From positions 1 to 28,302 of the forward strand of contig SAAR01000008.1 in the NCBI GenBank assembly GCA_009916335.1: a stretch of 28,302 nt of DNA, read 5' to 3'. The translations under genes were made by a program, and so were the position numbers. This document shows positions 8,249 to 14,898 of this stretch, piece after piece (the stretch's first letter is position 1; every line of letters begins with the position of its first letter). Under the pieces are notes generated by a model. It saw nothing but the letters and a program-made list of their open reading frames with translations, made no database searches and was not told the origin of the DNA. Origin of the DNA: Erysipelotrichia bacterium. Its GTDB lineage: Bacteria > Bacillota_I > Bacilli_A > Erysipelotrichales > Erysipelotrichaceae.

Positions 8249-8809
8249 ATGAAAACAGTAAAGATTAGAAATGTACAATTAAGCGATACACAAGAACTAT
8301 TAGCTATTTATGCACCATATGTTAAAGAGAGTGCGATTACTTTTGAATATGAAGTGCCAAGTATAGAGGAGTTTAAAGAGAGGATTATGAAGATTACTAA
8401 GCAATATCCTTATCTTGTCGCCTTACTAGATAATGAAATGGTAGGATATGCCTATGCCTCATCTTTTCATGAAAGAGCTGCATATCAATGGTGTGCAGAA
8501 GTATCTATTTATTTAAAGAAAGAAGTGCATAAACAAGGGGTTGGAAAACAATTGTATGCACAATTAGAGAAGATGTTGAAAAAGCAAAACATTAAAAATA
8601 TGAATGCGTGTATTACTTATCCTAATGAAAGTAGTATTGCATTTCATGAGCGTATGGGATTTAAAACAGTAGGACATTTTCATCATTGTGGCTATAAATT
8701 AGGGAAATGGTGGGATATGGTATGGATGGAAAAGATGATTGCAGAGCATAAAGATGAGCCTGAAGCATTTATACCAATCAATGATATTAAAAAAGTGGAA
8801 AGAAAATAA
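8249..8809 (+). CDS. GNAT N-acetyltransferase, phosphinothricin/methionine sulfoximine acetyltransferase-like
   Basis: The 186-residue protein has the GNAT fold. The CoA-binding motif A is HKQGVGKQLYAQLE (around residues 94-107), and the N-terminal YAPYVKESAITFEYEVPS matches the PAT (bar/yncA) subgroup, where Y-x-P-Y-V and T-F-E are conserved. The family acetylates the amino group of phosphinothricin, methionine sulfoximine or related amino acids, and natural substrates are often unknown. A short lysine/glutamate-rich tail follows position 165. It is the last gene of the 5299-8809 cluster (GGGG ribosome binding site, 9-nt gap). No terminator is evident before the next promoter. Confidence 0.88.
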   Translation: MKTVKIRNVQLSDTQELLAIYAPYVKESAITFEYEVPSIEEFKERIMKITKQYPYLVALLDNEMVGYAYASSFHERAAYQWCAEVSIYLKKEVHKQGVGKQLYAQLEKMLKKQNIKNMNACITYPNESSIAFHERMGFKTVGHFHHCGYKLGKWWDMVWMEKMIAEHKDEPEAFIPINDIKKVERK

Positions 8810-8816
8810 ATAATAT

Positions 8817-8844
8817 TTGCATTTATGTCATATATTGTTATAAT
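8817..8844 (+). promoter_or_regulatory. Promoter of the PfkB kinase gene
   Basis: A TTGCAT -35 (8817-8822), 16-bp spacer and TATAAT -10 (8839-8844) are visible. A TG one base upstream of the -10 makes it an extended -10 promoter. A near-perfect AGGAGGT ribosome binding site precedes the ATG at 8868. Confidence 0.7.
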
Positions 8845-8867
8845 GTAACTACATTAGGAGGTAACTT

Positions 8868-9797
8868 ATGATTATTACACTGACAATGAATCCTGCTATT
8901 GATAAAACAGCAGAAGTAAAGAAATTAGAAGTAGGGGGACTAAACCGTATTGAAAATGTTTTAATGGATGCAGGGGGAAAAGGGATTAATGTATCTAAAA
9001 CGATGGCTAGTTTAAAGGAGAAAAGTATTGCTTTTGGTTTACTTGCTGGAAATAGTGGTTTGTTTATTAAGAATGAATTAGACAAGTTACATATTGAACA
9101 TCACTTTTTAATGATTGAAGGAAATACGAGAACAAATTTGAAAGTATTAGATCAAGATAAGGTACTAACAGAACTAAATGAGTGTGGTCCTTCACCTAAG
9201 GAGGAAGAATTAAACTTATTGAGTGAACAGATCGCATCAGCACTAAGTGAAAATGATGTATTTGTGATTAGTGGGAGTGTACCAGCAAACGTTGATAAGG
9301 ATTATTATCAACAGTTAATTAATATTGCACATACAAAAAAAGCAAAGGTGATACTTGATGCAGATGGGGATTTATTTAAAGAAGGGATTAAAGCGAAACC
9401 AACTATAATTAAGCCAAATCGCTATGAGTTGTGTCAGTATTTTAATATTAGTGAAGATATTAGCGAACAGGAAATGATTGCATTGGCTCGCAACTTGATT
9501 CATCGTGGAATAGAAATTGTGGCTATTTCCATGGGGAGTGAAGGTGCTTTGTTTGTAAGTGAAAAACAAGCCATTCATGTTGATGCATTAAAAATTGAAG
9601 CTCATTCTAGTGTAGGGGCAGGCGATGCGATGGTGGCTGCTATGGCGTATTCGTTAGTTCATGAATATAATTTAGAGAAGATGGTAAAACTAGCAGTAGC
9701 AACAAGTGCAGGAGCTGTTATGAGCAAAGGAACCAATCCTCCTAGTAAAAAGCTTGTGGAAAAGTTGATGGAAGAAGTTATTATTCGTTATTTGTAA
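8868..9797 (+). CDS. PfkB-family hexose kinase (1-phosphofructokinase/tagatose-6-phosphate kinase type)
   Basis: This 309-residue ribokinase-family enzyme phosphorylates a sugar phosphate with ATP. The N-terminal ITLTMNPAIDKT and DAGGKGINVSKTMASL are the PfkB substrate-side signatures of the FruK/LacC branch. SSVGAGDAM holds the anion hole and catalytic base D253. The start is supported by a near-perfect AGGAGGT box. It has its own extended -10 promoter and stands alone: no fructose PTS, FruR or lac/tagatose genes adjoin it, so FruK and LacC cannot be told apart by context. FruK is the more common role in Firmicutes. Confidence 0.92.
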   Translation: MIITLTMNPAIDKTAEVKKLEVGGLNRIENVLMDAGGKGINVSKTMASLKEKSIAFGLLAGNSGLFIKNELDKLHIEHHFLMIEGNTRTNLKVLDQDKVLTELNECGPSPKEEELNLLSEQIASALSENDVFVISGSVPANVDKDYYQQLINIAHTKKAKVILDADGDLFKEGIKAKPTIIKPNRYELCQYFNISEDISEQEMIALARNLIHRGIEIVAISMGSEGALFVSEKQAIHVDALKIEAHSSVGAGDAMVAAMAYSLVHEYNLEKMVKLAVATSAGAVMSKGTNPPSKKLVEKLMEEVIIRYL

Positions 9798-9843
9798 AAG
9801 TAGGAAGATGGAAACCCTTACAGGAAAAAAGTGTAAAAATATA

Positions 9844-9872
9844 TTGAAAATTGTGAGCGATTTTGCTATTCT
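9844..9872 (+). promoter_or_regulatory. Promoter of aroD
   Basis: TTGAAA (9844-9849), a 17-bp spacer and TATTCT (9867-9872) with an extended TGC just before the -10 form a plausible sigma-A promoter between pfkB and aroD. No terminator is visible between the kinase stop and this site. Confidence 0.5.
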
Positions 9873-9899
9873 TTCTACATCGTAAAGGTGGGACACGAT

Positions 9900-10550
9900 A
9901 TGAAAAAAGAAAATATAAAAATATGTATGAGTGTAATAGCTAAAACAGACGATGAAATAAAAGCAAGTATGCAACAAGCTAAAGATGCTGATGTAAATAT
10001 GGTAGAGTGGCGTGTGGATTATTATGAACATGCACAAGATATTGAAAAAGTAATTAATATGCTTAAATGTATTCGATCAATTATCGAAGATAAGGAGTTA
10101 ATCTTTACCTATCGCAGCAAGCATGAAGGTGGAGAAAATTCATTGACTACACCAGAATATTTATTATTAGCGAAAACAGCCATTCTAACAAAGTTAATCG
10201 ACTACATAGATGTCGAATTTCTGTTAGGGGATAGTGTTGTCAATAATATTGTAAAACATGCTAAAATCGTAAATACTAAAGTATTAATGTCAAATCATGA
10301 TTGGAACTCAACTCCTCGTAAAGAAATTATCGAGAATCGTTTACAGGCAATGTTAGATCGTGGAGCAGATATTGCGAAAGTAGTATGTATGCCAAGATGT
10401 GAAGAAGATGTTGAAACATTAATACAAGCAGGACAAGCGATTAGTAAAAAACATGACAATGTAATTTTAATCTCACTTGGTGAGTTAGGAAAACAAACAA
10501 TGACACAACCTGAATTAACAGGTTCTTGTATTCAGTTTATAGAAAAATAA
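9900..10550 (+). CDS. aroD: Type I 3-dehydroquinate dehydratase
   Basis: AroD converts 3-dehydroquinate to 3-dehydroshikimate in the shikimate pathway through a Schiff base. The core motifs are all present: EWRVDYYE, the catalytic histidine in VLMSNHDWNSTP, and the Schiff-base lysine in IAKVVCMPRCEED. The C-terminal ISLGELGKQTMTQPELTGSCI corresponds to the S-M-G-x-G/R lid region, but with E in place of the usual small residue. The frame opens at a GTG (9888) that lies inside the AAAGGTGGG ribosome binding site, so the ATG at 9900 (216 residues) is the start. No other aro gene is nearby. It has its own promoter and terminator. Confidence 0.95.
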   Translation: MKKENIKICMSVIAKTDDEIKASMQQAKDADVNMVEWRVDYYEHAQDIEKVINMLKCIRSIIEDKELIFTYRSKHEGGENSLTTPEYLLLAKTAILTKLIDYIDVEFLLGDSVVNNIVKHAKIVNTKVLMSNHDWNSTPRKEIIENRLQAMLDRGADIAKVVCMPRCEEDVETLIQAGQAISKKHDNVILISLGELGKQTMTQPELTGSCIQFIEK

Positions 10551-10551
10551 A

Positions 10552-10573
10552 GCTGCATATTGCAGTTTTTTTT
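10552..10573 (+). terminator. Terminator after aroD
   Basis: CTGCA (10553-10557), loop TAT and TGCAG (10561-10565) are followed by eight T residues. A compact intrinsic terminator directly after the stop codon. Confidence 0.85.
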
Positions 10574-10622
10574 CTGCTTTCCCAACAAAAGAATTGGTTT
10601 TAGATAAGGAATACAAACAATT

Positions 10623-10652
10623 TTGTTTTAGAAAGAATAATTGTGCTATAAT
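10623..10652 (+). promoter_or_regulatory. Promoter of the TPR-type gene
   Basis: TTGTTT (10623-10628), an 18-bp spacer and TATAAT (10647-10652) preceded by TGC form a strong extended -10 promoter. The start codon follows 27 nt after the -10. Confidence 0.65.
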
Positions 10653-10679
10653 AGGTAACGAATTAGTGGAGTGTGTAAG

Positions 10680-11957
10680 ATGGATAAAACGTTTAGAAGA
10701 TTAATGGGGTTATCACTTGAATTTAATCGTTTGATGCAACTAGAAAAAGAAGTATCCATTTCGGAATACCTAGTACATGAAGGGATTCCTTTTTGTCATT
10801 ATGCAACGTATCAAAAAATGCTCACTGGTGAATATAATAAAGAACAGCTTTACCTTGATATGATGGAAAAGTTAGACTTAACCTTTGATTATGATGAACA
10901 CTTACAACAACTACTTAGAGAAAAATATATAGATATTAAAAGAGATATTGAATGTATGGATGATGAACAATTAGCAATTCATCTAAAAGAAGGAAAAGCG
11001 ATTATTCAACATAAGCAAAATGTGTATCCACAAAAGATAGAATATTTTATTTTAGAGGAAATAGAGAAGTTTTATGTCCATCGTAAAATTATTAATGATA
11101 AAGAAATTAAAGCATTGCTGTGGATTATTAAGGTGGCTTCTAATAAAGCTAGAGCTATTTTAATACATTTAATTTATTTTAATACACACAAGCGAAAAGC
11201 ACTTATTTCAACATTAACAAGTGTATTTGAAAGTTTACCACTTTTTGATAAAGAAGAAATGCTAACAATGCTTGTAATCACTCGACAGATGATCTATGAA
11301 AAAGAGTTAGATGTTGCTTTACGATTGGCATTAAAACTAGAAAAAATGTGTTTAGAGAGTAAAAATTATGCTCGTTTAACGGAAGTATATCAAGATTTAA
11401 TTGCTATTTATGGTTGTCTTTATAATTATCATAAAAGGGATTACTATTTCGTAGAGTTAAAACGTATATTAGAGGAAAATTCGCATTTAAGTAAAAGTGT
11501 AATCGAACAAAGCCACTATTACTTAGGAATGTGTTCTTTTAGTATGCATCAATTTAAAGAAGCCTATACTTTTTTAGAAAAACAACGATTAGTAAAACCT
11601 ATTTCTTATGCATTGTTATTATGTTATCTAAGTGTGGCTAGTTATTTAAAGAAAGAAATCGTATTAACAGAGGATATGTGTTCTTTAATAAAGTTGGATT
11701 CAAGTAATCGTGTATTCTTACGCTATTTTTATTATAAGCAACAAGGAAAAAGTGAAAAGGAATTAAAATCATATATTGTAGATAAAGTGTTACCAATTAT
11801 TGATGAAGATTATATTATGGAATCTTATATTTTTAGACAAGAGTTATATTTAATGAATGCCAAGGTAGAGTTTGAGAACTTTACACAAAAAATGGAACAA
11901 TTGAAATATGTAAAACTAGAGGAATGGGAACTACTTTTTAGAAATTGGTTGAATTAG
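10680..11957 (+). CDS. Putative TPR-containing regulator with degenerate XRE-like N-terminus (RRNPP-like candidate)
   Basis: The gene is not recognised by name. The 425-residue protein is almost wholly helical. Its N-terminal ~75 residues (up to LDLTFD) look like a worn XRE-type helix-turn-helix: ATYQKMLTGEYNKEQLYLDMMEKLDL resembles the end of XRE domains (x-L-x-R-I-E-x-G ... L-L-x-x-L). From about residue 190 on, helix pairs such as EVYQDLIAIYGCLYNY and YYLGMCSFSMHQFKEAYTFLEK look like tetratricopeptide repeats. This layout is that of RRNPP/Rgg/PlcR-like peptide-sensing regulators, but the call rests on shape only. The frame opens at a GTG (10671) inside the ribosome binding site GTGGAGTG; the ATG at 10680 is the better start. 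It lies upstream of an Agr-like two-component system. Confidence 0.5.
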   Translation: MDKTFRRLMGLSLEFNRLMQLEKEVSISEYLVHEGIPFCHYATYQKMLTGEYNKEQLYLDMMEKLDLTFDYDEHLQQLLREKYIDIKRDIECMDDEQLAIHLKEGKAIIQHKQNVYPQKIEYFILEEIEKFYVHRKIINDKEIKALLWIIKVASNKARAILIHLIYFNTHKRKALISTLTSVFESLPLFDKEEMLTMLVITRQMIYEKELDVALRLALKLEKMCLESKNYARLTEVYQDLIAIYGCLYNYHKRDYYFVELKRILEENSHLSKSVIEQSHYYLGMCSFSMHQFKEAYTFLEKQRLVKPISYALLLCYLSVASYLKKEIVLTEDMCSLIKLDSSNRVFLRYFYYKQQGKSEKELKSYIVDKVLPIIDEDYIMESYIFRQELYLMNAKVEFENFTQKMEQLKYVKLEEWELLFRNWLN

Positions 11958-11969
11958 TGTAAGTGAAAA

Positions 11970-12003
11970 AGCCTAGATAGACATTGTTATGAGTGATTAG
12001 GCT
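11970..12003 (+). terminator. Weak hairpin after the TPR-type gene
   Basis: AGCCTA (11970-11975) pairs with TAGGCT (11998-12003) around a 22-nt loop, followed by ATATTTA rather than a true T-run. It is placed where a terminator is expected, but it is weak. Confidence 0.3.
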
Positions 12004-12367
12004 ATATTTAAATAATATAGTAAACTTAAATGCTGAATTATGTGATTCTGCAGAATGAGAGAGAGGTATTTTCAAATTGATAGATTGTGGTAATATATAG
12101 CTATATTACTAGTTAGATTGGGAAAATGGTATTATATAAATAACACACAGAATAAAAAGATCGGTTATAATGACTGATTTTTTTATTTGCTAAAAGAAAA
12201 GTAATGGTTTATCACAAGCGATTATATTATTAAATATCAATGTTTTAAAAGGATAGATGTTAAAGAGAGCGTTTTATCGTAGAGTACCTACATATACATA
12301 GTAGGATATATGTGATAAGATGTAACCAATAATAATTTTCTGGTATTCATGGGAAAGGAGAAAATAT
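12004..12367 (+). other. Gene-poor interval with a palindrome, a terminator and possible repeats
   Basis: About 360 bp without a convincing gene on either strand. It holds a perfect palindrome, GTAATATA-TAGC-TATATTAC (12090-12109), then the intrinsic terminator at 12160-12184. A hairpin CCTAC/GTAGG lies at 12288-12292/12301-12305. Three loosely similar GTT-containing 9-mers lie at 12240, 12257 and 12269, upstream of the response regulator gene. A GGGAAAGGAGAAAA ribosome binding site leads into the ATG at 12368. The longest start-codon ORFs are 12-20 codons; only MLKRAFYRRVPTYT (12257-12301) has a weak AAAGGA before it. Confidence 0.5.
12160..12184 (+). terminator. Orphan intrinsic terminator
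   Basis: ATCGGT (12160-12165) pairs with ACTGAT (12173-12178), with one G-T pair, around a 7-nt loop and is followed by a T-run (12178-12184). The A-run before it makes it usable from both sides. It lies 200 nt past the nearest upstream gene, so it either ends a long 3' UTR or a small RNA. Confidence 0.7.
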
Positions 12368-13060
12368 ATGGCAAAAACATATAGAATTGCTATTTGCGAT
12401 GATCATGTAGAGATGATGAATACAATCAAATATAAGATAGAAAGTTATTTTTCTACAAGTAAAAGCAATTTGTTGATAAATACTTATACTAGTGCAGAAG
12501 AATTTTTAATTTCGAATCAAGAGAGTGATTATCTTTTTTTAGATGTTGAAATGCACGGTATGAGTGGTATAGATTTAAAGGAATTTCTACAATCAAAAAG
12601 AAATAATTGTGGGATCATCTTTGTAACTAGTTATGAACAATATAAAGATGAGGCTTTTGGTAAGAATGTTATTGCTTATATAGATAAAAATGATTTAGAT
12701 AGAATTGGAGAAGTGTTATCTAAAATTGAAAGAAATGATAGTGATTTTGATTTCTTAAAAATTGGTAGTACCATAATTGATACAAAGGATATTTTATATC
12801 TAAAAGCAAATGGCGGATATGTAGATATTATAAGTCATTTTAAGGATTATATGTTTTATGGAACGCTTTTTGATATGCATAAAAAGATAAATAATAAACA
12901 TTTTGTACAAATTCATCGCTCATATATTGTAAACCTAAAGTATGTAGAGAATAGAGCTTTTAACTATGTTGTCCTAAAGAGCAATAACAAACTTCCTATT
13001 TCTAGAAAATATAAAAATCAGTTTGAACAAAGGTATTTTAAATATTTGCGAGAGGGTTAG
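12368..13060 (+). CDS. LytTR-family response regulator (AgrA/VirR-like)
   Basis: The 230-residue protein has a receiver domain (1-120) with acidic pair D11-D12, phosphorylation site D59 (YLFLDVEM) and conserved lysine K107. A LytTR DNA-binding domain (about 130-228) follows, marked by FLKIGSTIIDTKDILYLKA, the HFVQIHRSYIVNLKYV segment and LPISRKYKNQF. LytTR proteins of the AgrA type bind pairs of short direct repeats about two helical turns apart upstream of target promoters. The gene is preceded by AAAGGAG, and its stop is 1 nt before the kinase start, so the pair is one operon. Codons such as ATA and AGA look more frequent than in the flanking housekeeping genes. The target is unknown; the repeats at 14417-14450 are the best local candidate. 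Confidence 0.93.
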   Translation: MAKTYRIAICDDHVEMMNTIKYKIESYFSTSKSNLLINTYTSAEEFLISNQESDYLFLDVEMHGMSGIDLKEFLQSKRNNCGIIFVTSYEQYKDEAFGKNVIAYIDKNDLDRIGEVLSKIERNDSDFDFLKIGSTIIDTKDILYLKANGGYVDIISHFKDYMFYGTLFDMHKKINNKHFVQIHRSYIVNLKYVENRAFNYVVLKSNNKLPISRKYKNQFEQRYFKYLREG

Positions 13061-13061
13061 T

Positions 13062-14363
13062 ATGGAAAATTTAAATATATTTTATGGAATTATAGAGGAA
13101 TGTTTCAATATTATCAATCAGATTTTAATTATGCTAGTACTGAAACAATGTATTGTTAAAGTCAATTCAAATAGATCCTTTATAACATTTTTAATGTTGA
13201 GCCTATCGTTTTTGCTAGGAAAGGTATTTGAGAGCCATATTTTTACAATTGTATTAAATATGATGATACAATTTGTCTTTTTCATGAAAACCGTAGATCT
13301 AAGGGGAAAAGAAAGGTATGTATACTTCATTTTCACACTGACACTAGAAACTTTTTTTGTTAGTATACTGAAACTTGTTTCGAAAAAGTTGTTTTATCTA
13401 AGTGGTACATATAATCTAAATAGCATGGTCATTAATATTTTTCTTTTCTCAATGATTGCTATTGTATTTCGATATAAAAAAAATAAGAATGAAAATGATG
13501 CTAATAATAGAAATTATTATCCTTATCTCTTTTTAACAATTGGTTTTATTTCTAGTTTGTTAGTGATATTAATAGTGTATTTGTTTGGACATAAATTTTC
13601 AAATGAGATGAATATTATGTTATTACTTTTAGCGTTCATAACAATTTTAGCAAATATAACAATATATGTTTTTTATAATAGAAAACATATTGAAAATATA
13701 AAACAAAAAACAGAGTTGGTGTCTATGGAACATGTCCTAAGAATACAAGAAAAATACTTTCAAGATACAGTAGCATCTTATGATGATTTGAGGAAATTTA
13801 GGCATGATATTAATGGGTATTTCAATGTGATTGATGACTTAATGTTGAATGAAAAATACGATGAACTTCAATCATTAACAAAAAATCTAAAAAATGAAAT
13901 GAAAAGAAATTCACAAATTAACTGTAATAATATTTATGTTAGTGCTACATTAAATCAATTTTTACATATACTAAAAGAACAAAATATTAAGTTTGCTTTT
14001 CGATATGATGTATTAAAAGAAATAACAACAGAAAATCATCATCTATGCTCGCTAATTTACAACTTAATGAGTAACGCTGTTGATGGCTGTATGAAATGTA
14101 GTGATAATAGAGAAATAGACTTGAGGATTCATCAAAAGAATAAAGCATTGATCATTCAAGTAACTAATAATGTAGATGATAGTTTTACATTATCTAGTTT
14201 GAAAGAAGGAAATAGCAGTAAAAAAAATAGGCAAAATCACGGTTTAGGAATAAAAAATATAAACTGTATAGTTAAAAAATATAATGGTAATATAACTTTT
14301 CAATTAATAGGAAATAAATTAGAAGCTAGTATTGTTCTACTTCATTGTATTGAAGAAGTATAG
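13062..14363 (+). CDS. GHKL sensor histidine kinase, AgrC/ComD-like
   Basis: The ATG at 13062 is chosen over the upstream frame opening at 13023, because it follows the regulator stop by 1 nt and has a GAGAGGG box just before it. The 433-residue protein has about seven hydrophobic segments (residues 10-205). A dimerisation helix follows with the phospho-acceptor H248 in the RKFRHDINGY box, typical of the AgrC/ComD/SpoOB-like class. The GHKL ATPase domain has the N box LIYNLMSNAVDGC (N338) and the G box HGLGIKNI. This class usually senses a secreted peptide, but no AgrB processing enzyme or AgrD precursor is next to it. It phosphorylates the LytTR regulator encoded upstream (inference from operon position). 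Confidence 0.93.
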   Translation: MENLNIFYGIIEECFNIINQILIMLVLKQCIVKVNSNRSFITFLMLSLSFLLGKVFESHIFTIVLNMMIQFVFFMKTVDLRGKERYVYFIFTLTLETFFVSILKLVSKKLFYLSGTYNLNSMVINIFLFSMIAIVFRYKKNKNENDANNRNYYPYLFLTIGFISSLLVILIVYLFGHKFSNEMNIMLLLLAFITILANITIYVFYNRKHIENIKQKTELVSMEHVLRIQEKYFQDTVASYDDLRKFRHDINGYFNVIDDLMLNEKYDELQSLTKNLKNEMKRNSQINCNNIYVSATLNQFLHILKEQNIKFAFRYDVLKEITTENHHLCSLIYNLMSNAVDGCMKCSDNREIDLRIHQKNKALIIQVTNNVDDSFTLSSLKEGNSSKKNRQNHGLGIKNINCIVKKYNGNITFQLIGNKLEASIVLLHCIEEV

Positions 14364-14376
14364 GATTTTAAAGAAG

Positions 14377-14406
14377 AACTAAGTGTGTAATAGGCTTAGT
14401 TTTTTA
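14377..14406 (+). terminator. Terminator after the sensor kinase gene
   Basis: AACTAAG (14377-14383) pairs with CTTAGTT (14395-14401) around an 11-nt loop, with a run of T (14400-14406). It separates the two-component operon from the following small-peptide unit. Confidence 0.8.
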
Positions 14407-14416
14407 TATGGAAACA

Positions 14417-14450
14417 GTCATTCATAAGGTTTTTATGTCATTCACAAGGT
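14417..14450 (+). promoter_or_regulatory. Tandem direct repeats, candidate LytTR operator
   Basis: GTCATTCATAAGGT (14417-14430) and GTCATTCACAAGGT (14437-14450) match at 13 of 14 positions. Their period is 20 bp, close to two helical turns. LytTR regulators such as AgrA and VirR bind paired direct repeats of this spacing just upstream of the -35. The core GTCATTCAC partly resembles the VirR-box pattern (GTTNTNCAC). The gene for a LytTR regulator lies 1.4 kb upstream. Binding is an inference. Confidence 0.6.
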
Positions 14451-14452
14451 AC

Positions 14453-14484
14453 TTGTATAAAATGTTTAATAAATGATATAGAAT
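14453..14484 (+). promoter_or_regulatory. Promoter of the 53-residue peptide gene
   Basis: TTGTAT (14453-14458), an 18-bp spacer and TATAGA (14477-14482) with TG one base before the -10 form a weak promoter. Its -35 starts 3 bp after the second direct repeat, the arrangement expected for an activated promoter. A second reading uses TATAAA (14456-14461) as the -10, with the second repeat covering the -35 position. Confidence 0.45.
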
Positions 14485-14521
14485 AAAATTACAAAACAAG
14501 TAATATAAAGGAGGAGTTATA

Positions 14522-14683
14522 ATGTCTAAAGTTGTTGAGAATAGTATGAAAGTGATTGCTATTATAAATATTGTCTTGTCATTATTAGTTGCTTTTAGAG
14601 TGATAGATTTCAATTTTATATGGGTGCCTATGTGTATTACATGGATTCTTACTTTTATGAGCATAAAATCTTTAAAGAAATAA
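14522..14683 (+). CDS. Small two-TM membrane peptide, candidate output of the adjacent two-component system
   Basis: This 53-residue gene is supported by a very strong ribosome binding site, AAAGGAGGAG (14507-14516), 5 nt before the ATG. It has its own promoter and a strong terminator downstream. The peptide begins MSKVVENSMK, then has hydrophobic segments at about 11-25 (VIAIINIVLSLLVAF) and 32-47 (NFIWVPMCITWILTFM), and ends in the basic KSLKK. It is not recognised as AgrD: no cysteine or serine placed for a thiolactone and no acidic tail. It could be a small membrane regulator, a bacteriocin-like or holin-like peptide, or an immunity protein. The tandem repeats upstream suggest control by the LytTR regulator. 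Function unknown. Confidence 0.75.
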   Translation: MSKVVENSMKVIAIINIVLSLLVAFRVIDFNFIWVPMCITWILTFMSIKSLKK

Positions 14684-14720
14684 AGTTAAGCACTTTATAT
14701 AAAGGCATATCAATCTAAGT

Positions 14721-14764
14721 AACGACTAAGTAGAGTGTGTACGCAATTTTACTTAGTCGTTTTT
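14721..14764 (+). terminator. Strong terminator after the 53-residue peptide gene
   Basis: AACGACTAAGTA (14721-14732) and TACTTAGTCGTT (14750-14761) form a perfect 12-bp stem with a 17-nt loop, followed by T residues. It lies 9 bp from the end of the displaced rpoN 3' segment on the other strand. Confidence 0.85.
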
Positions 14765-14772
14765 AGTTGTCA

Positions 14773-14898
14773 TTAAATGATTTTTTTTCGTTTAGTGGAA
14801 TTAAAAAGATACATACTTTCACGATATTTGCTAACTAATCTTCTTGAAATATAAATTCCTTCTTCCCTTAAAAGATCTTTAATTCTTTCATCACTATA
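14773..14898 (-). pseudogene. rpoN: Displaced 3' end of rpoN (RpoN box) in the +1 frame
   Basis: Directly after the in-frame stop of rpoN, the next frame continues with YSDERIKDLLREEGIYI and then SRRLVSKYRESM, ending at a TAA (14773-14775). SRRLVSKYRE matches the RpoN box ARRTVAKYRE at seven of ten positions; this is the part of sigma-54 that reads the -24 element. Joining the frames after the proline codon (CCT at 14902-14900) gives P-x-S-D, the family's usual spacing, so a single extra base around 14896-14899 explains the break. The segment is otherwise intact, so the event is recent, a sequencing error, or bypassed by +1 frameshifting. Confidence 0.85.

Noticed and set aside
12030..12301. 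Tiny ORFs (MLNYVILQNEREVFSN, MRERYFQIDRLW, MLKRAFYRRVPTYT) as pheromone precursors
   Set aside because: They have 12-16 codons, lack good ribosome binding sites and have no signal or AgrD-like layout; such ORFs are expected by chance in AT-rich DNA.
12342..12358. Single GTATTCATGGGAAAGG copy as another LytTR site
   Set aside because: Only partly matches the 14417 repeats, has no partner 20 bp away, and overlaps the ribosome binding site of the regulator gene.
14422..14664. 80-residue minus-strand ORF opposite the peptide gene
   Set aside because: No ribosome binding site; it overlaps the repeats, the promoter and the well-supported plus-strand gene.
14522..14683. Calling the 53-residue peptide an AgrD
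   Set aside because: It lacks a central cyclisation Cys/Ser followed by an acidic tail, and no AgrB is present; two hydrophobic segments fit a membrane protein better.
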